Of a stretch of DNA of 64,000 bases, positions 55,989 to 64,000 are shown piece after piece (positions within the stretch are counted from its first letter, which is position 1; each line of letters begins with the position of its first letter). Position numbers and translations under genes: made by a program. Where the stretch lies: positions 186,001 through 250,000 of the forward strand of contig JACEFZ010026862.1 in assembly GCA_014155875.1 (NCBI GenBank). Reading direction: 5' to 3'. The stretch is from Cepaea nemoralis. Lineage: Eukaryota > Mollusca > Gastropoda > Stylommatophora > Helicidae. The notes under the pieces were generated by a model that saw nothing but the letters and a program-made list of their open reading frames with translations, had not been told where the DNA came from and searched no databases.

Positions 55989-56229
55989 GCCGGCTTCGTG
56001 GTTTAGAGGTTATGACTTTTCTCCGTAATCTCGTATACTCTCGTAGGTAACGTGATGACTGTGAGAATCAGCAGTGGTTCGAATCGTATCGGTAACTTAC
56101 GGGGTATGTGAGCCGGCAGCTCAGAAAGCAATGGCAAACTACTGAGCGTAATCTTGCCAAGAAATCAACATACAGCTGAAAGATGCTGGTGTTGACAGCG
56201 ATGTCATGTAAAGGCTATGCAAAAATGGG
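55989..56229 (+). mobile_element. Full-length tRNA-derived SINE
   Basis: About 241 bp with a 12-bp target duplication ATACCACTCATA at 55977-55988 and 56230-56241. The head has an A box TGGTTTAGAGG (55999-56009) and a B box GGTTCGAATC (56076-56085), the RNA polymerase III promoter. The body contains GCTCAGAAAGCAATGGCAAA, CTACTGAGCGTAATCTTGCC and GATGCTGGTGTTGACAGCGA, shared with the fragments at 15.42 and 31.18 kb, and probably is a conserved central domain. The tail is short and A-rich. Confidence 0.88.
55999..56085 (+). promoter_or_regulatory. Pol III internal promoter (A and B boxes) of the SINE
   Basis: TGGTTTAGAGG fits the A-box consensus TRGYNNARNNG at every position, and GGTTCGAATC fits the B box. 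The spacing of about 67 bases is somewhat long. Confidence 0.85.
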
Positions 56230-56321
56230 ATACCACTCATACACAAATATAAACCTGATTTTATACTCATACAGGAAACTAACGTTAACACCGACGAACA
56301 CGCATCATATATCACAACATG

Positions 56322-59300
56322 TTAGTTAGTTAGTTAGTCGACAGATCATCCTCGTTGCACATCGGACCATTCAGTCCATAAGTGTTCGGATCCCCTCCTC
56401 AGCAAATCCCGCAGCGTGTAGCGGCTAACGACGCCAGTTCTGTGTTGGTTTATCAATCTTCTTTGGCTTCCTGCGTAGTGTTCTTGTTTGGCCACCCCTC
56501 TTTTAATTTGCTGCTCTCGCAGTCTGGCCATTGTTGTAGATTCACAGTCATCACTTGGTTCTTGCAAAAGTCTCACTTCTCGTAGAGCATTCAGAATGTC
56601 AGCCTGGTCCATGGCGCGTCCGCCCTCCACAGTAGCCTCACCTGCGAGCTTGTCAGCCCGCTCATTTCCTTGTACTCCCGCATGACCTGGCACGAAGATG
56701 AAACTAATCTTTGCCAGCCGAGACCGCTCCAGAGGCAGCAACCATTCTCTTCGGATCGACCCCTCCTCTATCCTCTTGATCATGTTCATTGAGTCGCTAA
56801 GGAAACAAGCCCTAGTGAATGTCTGTGTCTCGAGCCATGTTATTGCTTTACTTACTGCCATGACTTCCATGGTCAGGCTACTTGTGGTTTCAGTGAAAGC
56901 ACCAGAGTCCTCCTTCACAATTCTCCCTCCGGCCCGAGCTGTAAAGGCCCATGAGCTTCTCACATGTCGGACGACCGACCCATCTGTGTAGATGACCGCG
57001 TCACTGTCTAGCGAATTCTCGAAAATCAACGCTTGTACTTCAGCCTCCACAGCAGCCGGATTTTCTTGTCTGCATTTTCTATCTAGTTGGATGCAAACTG
57101 AAAAGGATGTGCAGAAGTCTGTTGGCACTTGCACCCACTCCTCGCCAGGTTCTAAGTCCTCAAGTGAACACACCTGTTGAAGAATGTCTTCGGCTTGACC
57201 GATCCACGACCGTCCTCTTTTTAACCTGCTGCCCTTCACCTTCCTAATTTCACTATGCAGTGGATGCTGTGTGTTTGCGTTAATTCTGAGGTAGGAGCGT
57301 GCCCTGCAAACTTGCATTCTCTCTTCAATGGTTGGAAAATCAAGAAGGTAGCGCATCGCCCTGCATGCTGTATCTCTTGTACATCCAAGAATAATGCGCA
57401 TAGCTTCATTCTGTATCCTTTCCATCCTTTCTATCTGCTTATGGCTGAGAATCAGGATTGCCATTGCATACTCCAAAACAGACATGACCAGCCCCTCGTA
57501 CAGAAGACATAGATGGCGCTGCTCACAGTTTGCTGCCGCCATCACCCGCATCGCTGCCAAGCCCCGCTTGGCCTTTGTTATCACCTGGTCTATGTGCACA
57601 TTATAAGCAAGGCTTCGATCAAACCGTATCCCCAGGTAATTCATTGCCTGCGTTCTTTCCACCGTCTCTGAACACAGCATTACAGTTGGTGTTGGATTGT
57701 TGACAATATGATTATTCAACGAGAACCAAGTCACTGTTGCCTTTGTTGGGTTGACCATTGACCCAGCTTCATCACACCAAGTACTTATGCGATTGAGTTC
57801 GGTTTGTAGTTCCACAGCAACCTCCTCTCTATCCTTACCCTGACGATACACTAAAACATCATCGGCATATGACAATGTTCTGCCAGGTCCAGTGATCTGC
57901 TCACTGGTGATTCTCACTGTGTAGGCGTTGAACAGTTCCGGAGATAATGGTGATCCCTGTGGTAGGCCAGGATATATTGTTGTTGGTTCCGAAGTCCAAC
58001 TGCCACATCTAAAAACTACTTTCCGTTGGAAGAGGGCTGCAGCGATCCAACTAAGGAGGAATGGACTTACGTTTAGTTCAAGAAGCTGAAACATTAAAAA
58101 ATCCAGTGGTACTCTGTTGTATGCGTCCTCAAGATCAATCGCTGCAGCAACAGTTTCAGTGCCTGAGTGGAAACCTTCATAGACATCATGGTCAAAGACT
58201 GCTGCATTGGTCCAGGTTTCTCTTTTTGGACGGTACCCACCCAGGGTAGGTGGGAAAACACCTTGCCTCTCTAGTTGGCTTGATATTTTCCTGGCAATTA
58301 CTTTCTCCAGCAGCTTGCCTACTGTATTCTGCATGGTTATAATTCGATATCCCTGAATTTTTTTGTGGTCTTTGTCAGGCTTCGGCAAGGGAATCAGATA
58401 GCTATGTAACCATTCCTCCTTGATGCTAGCACTCCCTATACTGTTGTTGTACATGTCTGCTAGTTTCTCTAGCTCATTGTCGGTACACCTATTTATGTCG
58501 TCGTATCTTATGCCATCAGGACCTGGAGCACTGTTTTTTGATCGTCGAAGCACAGCCTTGATTTCTTTCACTGTCACTGTGTCTTCATCCGAAGTGTTCT
58601 GGGCCTTGCATCTGTCTGAGGTGACCTCCTTGGCCAGATTCCGGCCTCCCATGTCTGTCTGGTTGCTCTGCTCAAGGTAGCGTTCAAAGAGGGCTTTGCC
58701 CTTGTCCTCGTCAGTCCTCTTCCAGTTGAGGTCAGCACCTTGGAAGTCTGAAATGCTCTTATTCTTGACTACACCACTCATGCTTTTATGTAGTCGCCAG
58801 AACAATTTCAGTGACTTGTCTGTGCTTACTCTTTGACACACCTCTGCCCATTTTTCGCTTTTAACCACCTTGACCAGTTTTTTGAAATAGCTTACTTTTG
58901 TGTGCATCTCTCTTTCTAAGTGCAAGTAGGGACTAGGACGACCAGCTCTGTTCTTCTTGGCATTTTGCCATCTCCTTACAGCACTACGCTTATCCACCCA
59001 AGCCTTCTCCACCTCGAAACTCCACCACGGTGGCTGCTCCCAGCTTTTTCTCCTGCCCTGAAGCGTTCTGCGCTTGTCACGTCTTATTTTGCTCACCACA
59101 TCTTGCCCTGTACTGTCATACTGGAACGTCTTTACCTTTAGCTTGTGCTGCCTGGTTCTGCCTTTCTCCACCAATATGCTGCAAGGGTGGTGGTCGCTGC
59201 CATGGTGTCCTAGGACACCCCATCTACACACTGTAGTGAGTGAAGGTGAAACAAGCGCCAGATCAATAGCACTGTCCTCATCGCCTGGACGGCTTGCTGT

Positions 59301-60070
59301 CCTGGTGACACAGCCACTGTTGATACAAACCAGGTCGATGGTTTCCAGTGCAGTCTCGAGCTCCTCCCCTTGTGTATTGGAGGAAGTGTTTCCCCATGAT
59401 CTGCCTTTAGCGTTGAAGTCACCACAGAAAATAACATTTCTCTCGTGGCCTAATATGCCACTTAAGCACTGCCACTTCTGGGCGTCCACACTCGCATTGC
59501 GGGCATAAACATTAACCAACACGAATGGTATACTGGAATGAACTCTCAACGCCTGTATTTGTATATTGTCACTGTCCCAACTGGACATGTCTAGCTCTGA
59601 CGCCACCATGCTGTCGCGAACGAGAATCGCCGTTCCCAGATGTCGTCTGTTGTAGAAACATTTGAAGCCGGCAATTCGGAGTAGCTGATCGCCCAGTCTC
59701 GTCTCCTGGAGTCCTACACTGTCGTTCCTGTAAACTAGGGTTTCTAAAATAGAGCCCCGTTGTTTTACACTGGCACAGTTCCAATATAGAATACGGATGT
59801 TCCTGAGTCCTAGACGGTGACACTTGAGTCTAAAACGTCTCAAACCCCCGCGCTTACCTTGCTTCTTTGTCCCTGCGCGGCTACCACGCCGCTTCGTTAT
59901 GTTGACTGCTGATCGCTCGGAAAGAAGACGTTCTTCCGCCATGTTGAAAAAACGTAAACACAGACTGCTGATAACCACACACGCTGCTGAAAATTCACTC
60001 AAGGATGGCTTCGCTCGATGCACGAACTCCGTAGCACCCGCGCAGATCTTGAGTAGAAACTCCTGGTTTA
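56322..60070 (-). mobile_element. Full-length I-type LINE, family I, intact
   Basis: 3749 bp on the minus strand between a perfect 14-bp duplication TATATCACAACATG (56308-56321 and 60071-60084). It has a (TTAG)n tail in plus-strand reading (56321-56338), a 3' UTR of only about 10-20 bp, one ORF of 1225 codons and a 47-nt 5' leader. The RNase H domain and simple-repeat tail place it in the I superfamily (I/Nimb-like clades are common in molluscs). No separate ORF1 is present. Confidence 0.9.
56346..60023 (-). CDS. I-type LINE polyprotein: APE endonuclease, RT, RNase H (1225 aa)
   Basis: A single intact frame. Residues 40-75 are very basic. The APE-type endonuclease covers about 75-285: LYWNCASV (79-86), LQETRL (105-110), GDFNAKGRSWG (201-211), DLALVSP (254-260) and SDHHP (276-280), so all catalytic landmarks are present. 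The RT covers about 480-800: motif A IDLEDAYNRV (Asp630), GLPQGSPLSP, YADD (719-722). RNase H covers about 1008-1130: YTDGS (Asp1014), Glu1053, Asp1077 and GNERADKLA (Asp1124). A second Met at residue 28 (59942, MAEERLLSE) is an alternative start. The protein should nick target DNA and copy its own RNA there. Intact domains plus a clean TSD suggest recent, perhaps ongoing activity. Confidence 0.92.
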   Translation of the reverse strand: MHRAKPSLSEFSAACVVISSLCLRFFNMAEERLLSERSAVNITKRRGSRAGTKKQGKRGGLRRFRLKCHRLGLRNIRILYWNCASVKQRGSILETLVYRNDSVGLQETRLGDQLLRIAGFKCFYNRRHLGTAILVRDSMVASELDMSSWDSDNIQIQALRVHSSIPFVLVNVYARNASVDAQKWQCLSGILGHERNVIFCGDFNAKGRSWGNTSSNTQGEELETALETIDLVCINSGCVTRTASRPGDEDSAIDLALVSPSLTTVCRWGVLGHHGSDHHPCSILVEKGRTRQHKLKVKTFQYDSTGQDVVSKIRRDKRRTLQGRRKSWEQPPWWSFEVEKAWVDKRSAVRRWQNAKKNRAGRPSPYLHLEREMHTKVSYFKKLVKVVKSEKWAEVCQRVSTDKSLKLFWRLHKSMSGVVKNKSISDFQGADLNWKRTDEDKGKALFERYLEQSNQTDMGGRNLAKEVTSDRCKAQNTSDEDTVTVKEIKAVLRRSKNSAPGPDGIRYDDINRCTDNELEKLADMYNNSIGSASIKEEWLHSYLIPLPKPDKDHKKIQGYRIITMQNTVGKLLEKVIARKISSQLERQGVFPPTLGGYRPKRETWTNAAVFDHDVYEGFHSGTETVAAAIDLEDAYNRVPLDFLMFQLLELNVSPFLLSWIAAALFQRKVVFRCGSWTSEPTTIYPGLPQGSPLSPELFNAYTVRITSEQITGPGRTLSYADDVLVYRQGKDREEVAVELQTELNRISTWCDEAGSMVNPTKATVTWFSLNNHIVNNPTPTVMLCSETVERTQAMNYLGIRFDRSLAYNVHIDQVITKAKRGLAAMRVMAAANCEQRHLCLLYEGLVMSVLEYAMAILILSHKQIERMERIQNEAMRIILGCTRDTACRAMRYLLDFPTIEERMQVCRARSYLRINANTQHPLHSEIRKVKGSRLKRGRSWIGQAEDILQQVCSLEDLEPGEEWVQVPTDFCTSFSVCIQLDRKCRQENPAAVEAEVQALIFENSLDSDAVIYTDGSVVRHVRSSWAFTARAGGRIVKEDSGAFTETTSSLTMEVMAVSKAITWLETQTFTRACFLSDSMNMIKRIEEGSIRREWLLPLERSRLAKISFIFVPGHAGVQGNERADKLAGEATVEGGRAMDQADILNALREVRLLQEPSDDCESTTMARLREQQIKRGVAKQEHYAGSQRRLINQHRTGVVSRYTLRDLLRRGSEHLWTEWSDVQRG

Positions 60071-60275
60071 TATATCACAACATGCATAGGTCTAAGACAC
60101 TCATGTTTTAGTCTTAGTACTCAACATATCGGATTGGGTACAGCAATAATACAGACATCGGACAGGTGGCAGATTATAGAGAAGGACAGGGACTGCCAGG
60201 GTAGGATACCTTTAGTACAGGTGGGAAATAACATAAATAAATACAAAATTGTCAACATACACGCACCGCCTGACT

Positions 60276-62389
60276 TGTCGTGTCCTCCTTTAAAGTGTCG
60301 TCCCTGGAGTGAGGAGAGTCAACACCCACATTATAATTTTTCTTTCCTATCAATATCCTGGAGAATCCACCAGCCTCCGTCCAACACACTCCATCAGCCC
60401 GTGGACACCTTTTCCTATCACTCTCTCACTGTCGTACTATGCCCCCTCTCATACTTCCCCAACGCAACATACTCAACAACTCTTGCTTCTAAAAATTAAT
60501 AAAGATTAATTTATTAAAAGAAAAGTGTAACGTATATGAGACGTGTCTGTGAAGAAAATGTGTGTCGTGTATTCTGATGCAAATGTATAGGTCAGCCTTC
60601 AAAGTTCAGGATCAGAGTCCACTCATCATGGCAAGGATTACACGACATCACACGAGTCAGTACAATAGACCTCACCAATTGCCGCTTCTTTTCCGCCAGA
60701 CTTGTTATCCTCCATGAACCTTGATAACCATGAAATCTGAGTCCCATTCGAAACTACAGTCCGGGAACACTATTAATGTTTGTTCCTAACAAAAACTGTT
60801 CCTAATAGTTTGTAGAAAACTGAGATCTCATAATTCCTGCACAGTACAATAAAAAAAAATAGAACACTGTCCCATGAACATGGCGTTTGTCCTTCTTGCG
60901 AAATGTTCTATGGATTTCCTTATTTTCTCGTTATTGTCTTAAAGTTATAATGTTCTTGATATGTGGAACAACTACACTTAAATGTTATCTTTCCTCCAAT
61001 GTGACCTCAATCACTATTGGTGTGTTAAAGACTGGTATGACCTACAACTCATTCGGTACTTATCCTGTAGGGTACTTCTATCATTCAGCTCCCCTGAGCA
61101 ATGTTGATCATCTTCCTCTAGCATAGGCTCATTGATAAAGTTGCGGGCCAATCTTCCTGCGCCAAACTTTATCCGGGATCGGATTTTTCCTTGGTTCCGT
61201 GTTCTTCCTTCCAACCAGAGGGAACCTGTAAAATAGATCATACAACTGGTGATAGCCTCCCCGTCACTGAACTCTATTAGATGATCGTGGTCATTGGCCC
61301 TTGCTCAGCAAAATACAATGAACCTAATTATGTCAGGGACAGATGAACTGAACACATAGGCTTTCATCAGGCCCAGACAAGAAGAAAAAAACACAACCAA
61401 CAGCGTGCGGAACCCCCCCACCAGGGAGCACCCACTGGAAGATCCCAATTATTGCCCATTACTCAATTCTCAACTAGTAGAGCTTATCAACACTACACTA
61501 ATCTATTTTCAACTAACAGAGCCAAGTATCACTTCCCTACTCTAGCTAGTTTTCCACTAACAGTGCTAATCATCACACTCTAGTTTTAACAAGGCTACAG
61601 CCTATATTAATTAGAACTAATTATAATAGGTTCTACCTTAGGCAACACCGCAGTTAGATCAAATCACATCTACTCTTGCCATGACAGGCACGTGTAAAAT
61701 TAAATTAACTCAATTCGCACACGGTAGACATATTTCCAATCAGAACCGCAGTGCCGAAGCACGTCCGCCTCAATCAACGGTTTTAGTTCAACTCCCTTCT
61801 CCAATCATGGTTTTTGGCAAAACCAAAAATTGGTCACGTGACGGTATTCATTATGTCCACACAGGTGTTATTTGGGCATATCATCCATTGTCAAGAATCT
61901 ATCCTCCCTGGCTTAGTCACTGTCAGAGTTGTCATCACTTGTTTTGACATCCCCAACAAGCTTGCGAGTTACTGTATGATCCCAACAACAGTTGTCGATA
62001 GCAATCTGCCAATCTGCGTGATGTCCGGAAACTCTAAATGACAGACGGACTGTTTTTTTCCCGAGCTGAGTACTTCCGCTTTCAATCCGACCTGTTTATA
62101 AACTATCAAAGAGGTGTATTGAGTCATCTCACTCACTTCCCCTACACATCTGCAGCTGTTAACTTTGCCCGACCTGTGATGGTTGACATCTGATTGTAAC
62201 CAGGATCTGACGGGTTCTATCTGTATTCGAATGTTGATAAACTGTCAAAGCGATGCAGGGATTTTGACATCCAATTTGTTTTTTGTCTTTCTGTTAGTTA
62301 AAATAGTTTTGGCTTTGCAGATAGGCCGGTTAATCAGAAAGTCTCTATAGTAATCAACTGGTTAAACGCAGGGTTTTATTTTTGTGACA
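60276..62389. mobile_element. LTR-like insertion of 2.1 kb (LTR-C), no genes
   Basis: The ends are TGTCGTGTCC and TTTTGTGACA (TG...CA), and the 5-bp target duplication TGACT lies at 60271-60275 and 62390-62394. Removing it rejoins the host LINE frame (HAPPD then YRNQPLFYQTL). No recognisable protein and no internal direct terminal repeat are seen. A solo LTR of unusual length or a TRIM-like element are the main options; a DNA transposon with very short inverted ends (TGTC/GACA) cannot be excluded. Strand unknown. Confidence 0.6.
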
Positions 62390-64000
62390 TGACTACAGAA
62401 ATCAGCCGCTCTTCTACCAAACACTGGACAATTTATTATCACGCTCATATCAGGGTCACAACATCATTTTAGGGGTGATTTTAATTGCGTACTTTCGGCG
62501 CACGACCTTATAAATGGAGATGTAAGAATGCAAATTAGAAACACAACGGGGGAGGAGGAACATCAATTAGACACATTGCAAACAATTTTAGATATCCATG
62601 GGCTAACATACGCATACAGGCAGATGCATCCCCATGGAACAGATACAACACACACAAACAATGCGCATGACAGAGCAGCGCGATTAGATAGAATTTATGG
62701 GCCCAGAGTACATCATATAACACAAGTCAAGCATTTACAGGAGACACTGAACTTCACAGACCATAAAGCTGTAGTTGCAACTATAAACACAGTACAAGCC
62801 ACACCACATCTTAGAAGGTCTCCCCATTGGAAACTTAACAGCACACTTTTACAAAATCAGGACTATGTAGATTGCATAACACAACTCATCCTCACATACA
62901 CAAGCGATATACCAGAGGGTAATGCACGAGAACTCTGGGAAACACTTAAACAAACAATACGAGAGAGAACACAAACACTAGCAGCTGTAATACATAAGCA
63001 AAAACTACAACAAGAAAAAGTATTGGAAAATGCAATTAAGTTCTTACTACAGACAGACAAAAATTCACCACACATCATAGCATTACAGGAAGAATTAGAT
63101 CCCCACAGACATCATCGATTTCAGGGGGCTTTACTGCAAACAAAGTTACAAACTATAACACAAGAGATACCGAGTAAACAATACCTAGCTTTAGAACAAA
63201 ACATACAGCACAGAAGACAGATCGGTCACATAACTGACAGGGAAGGAAATATACAAGTCGAGCCACAATCAATAGCCTTAACCTTTGAAGATTATTATAA
63301 GAACCTTTACACAGAGGAAACACACAGACGCACGTACAACAACACTTTATGAAATTCACAAAACAACTCACAGAGGAACAGAAACTAACACTAGATACTG
63401 AATTAACACTAACAGATATAACACAAGCGGTTCACGGAATGCAGAAGAGCAAATCGCCTGGCCCTGACGGTATTACCGCTGAATTCTATCAGTTTTTATT
63501 TCCTCTTCTAGGTCCCCTTTTACTATCAGTATTCTCTGGATCTTTCCAAAAACATGAACTCCCATCCAGTTTCAACACGTCTTACATCACTCTTATACCA
63601 AAGGAGAACACCGACAAGACACTTTTAAAGAGTTACAGACCGATCTCGCTGTTAAATGTAGACTACAAGATTTTAACAAAGGCTTTGACGAATAAATTGA
63701 AACCAGTAATGGCATCTCTCATTCATGAAGACCAGCAATGTAGTGTACAACACTGGAATATCCAGCAACACACACACTTCATAAGGGCATCATCAACTAC
63801 ACACATCTGAATAACTGTCAGTCCTCAATTCTCTCTTTAGATCAAGAGAAAGAATTCGACAGAATATCTCACTCATACCTCCACAAAACTCTCTCACACT
63901 GCAACGTGGGAAATTATTTTCGGACATGGGTCAAAATTTTATATTTTAAACCGGAAAATCGGATTCTATTAAACCATACCCTAACCAATTATTTCACGTT

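Larger units (their letters stand above)
55911..64000 (+). mobile_element. Tx1/L1-like LINE copy 4 with three nested insertions
   Basis: ORF2 starts at 55911 and, once the insertions at 55989-56229, 56322-60070 and 60276-62389 are set aside, follows copy 3 from the endonuclease start to the RT beyond the window edge. Each insertion is bordered by an exact duplication of LINE sequence. Confidence 0.85.
55911..64000 (+). pseudogene. LINE ORF2 of copy 4, split and frameshifted
   Basis: Pieces: MAAEIKIMSINIRGIRSKIN (55911-55976, endonuclease start); a short stretch at 56242-56321; 60085-60275 with the HIG/TAIIQTSD-type block and VNIHAPPD; and 62395 onward with GDFNCVLSAHD, RLDRIY and TDHKA in the frame 62528-63352. 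Then MKFTKQLTEEQ to SKSPGPDGITAEFY, SFNTSYITLIPKENT and SYRPISLLNVDYK in 63349-63810, and after another shift SLDQEKEFDR (motif A with Ala changed to Glu) to the edge. One-base shifts occur near 63350 and 63790. RT motifs B and C are outside the window. Confidence 0.8.

Overview
The window is animal (metazoan) nuclear DNA, most plausibly a mollusc or another lophotrochozoan. Retrocopies of ordinary animal housekeeping genes (RPL5, ARPC3, ornithine decarboxylase), long simple repeats, APE-type LINEs, Ty3/gypsy-like LTR elements and a Maverick/Polinton remnant all fit this; the species cannot be named from the sequence alone. I found no convincing intron-containing host gene. Almost all of the window is transposable elements nested in one another, many with target-site duplications (TSDs) that can be read directly.

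Layout. 1-1.56 kb: a LINE 3' end, an RPL5 retrocopy with a 16-bp TSD, a fragment of a second LINE, and an ARPC3 retrocopy. 1.56-2.90 kb: a tandem array of exactly 404-bp monomers, each with a type I hammerhead ribozyme on the minus strand (a retrozyme-like array; the most notable object here). 2.9-6.5 kb: the 5' part of an LTR element (family B, minus strand) split by an RTE/CR1-type LINE. 6.7-7.3 kb: an RNase-H-bearing LINE fragment. 7.65-14.26 kb: a complete but RT-less LTR element (LTR-A, TSD GTGTA) inside an older LINE 3' UTR. 15-18.7 kb: a SINE fragment, a LINE copy with a 5' inversion, and about 850 bp of CT-rich simple repeat. 18.8-20.3 kb: a degraded Maverick/Polinton piece. 20.6-28.96 kb: a ~60-65-bp minisatellite split by a second LTR element that lacks a recognisable RT core and integrase (LTR-B, TSD AAAGT).

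29.1-31.3 kb: a structured retroposon-like repeat (an inverted copy lies at 51.8-53.5 kb), a LINE 3' end with a (GAA)n tail, and a SINE fragment. 31.8-41.3 kb: two head-to-tail Tx1/L1-like LINEs, each with a modular 3-kb 3' UTR. 41.3-46.4 kb: an ODC retrocopy (15-bp TSD) split by an I-type LINE (13-bp TSD). 46.6-51.4 kb: a nearly complete two-ORF Tx1/L1-like LINE with frameshifts. 54.1-55.7 kb: an I-type LINE fragment. 55.9-64 kb: a Tx1/L1-like LINE hit by three insertions with readable TSDs: a tRNA-type SINE, a full-length 3.75-kb I-type LINE with an intact 1225-codon ORF, and a 2.1-kb LTR-like unit.

How the parts relate. The poly(A)-tailed Tx1/L1-like LINEs are the likely source of the activity that made the three gene retrocopies and perhaps the SINEs. 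LTR-A and LTR-B keep LTRs, primer site, gag and protease but lack a full RT and integrase, so they must have moved with help from a complete relative. The retrozyme-like array also has no protein of its own and would depend on other elements. The I-type LINE with an intact ORF looks the youngest and may still be competent.
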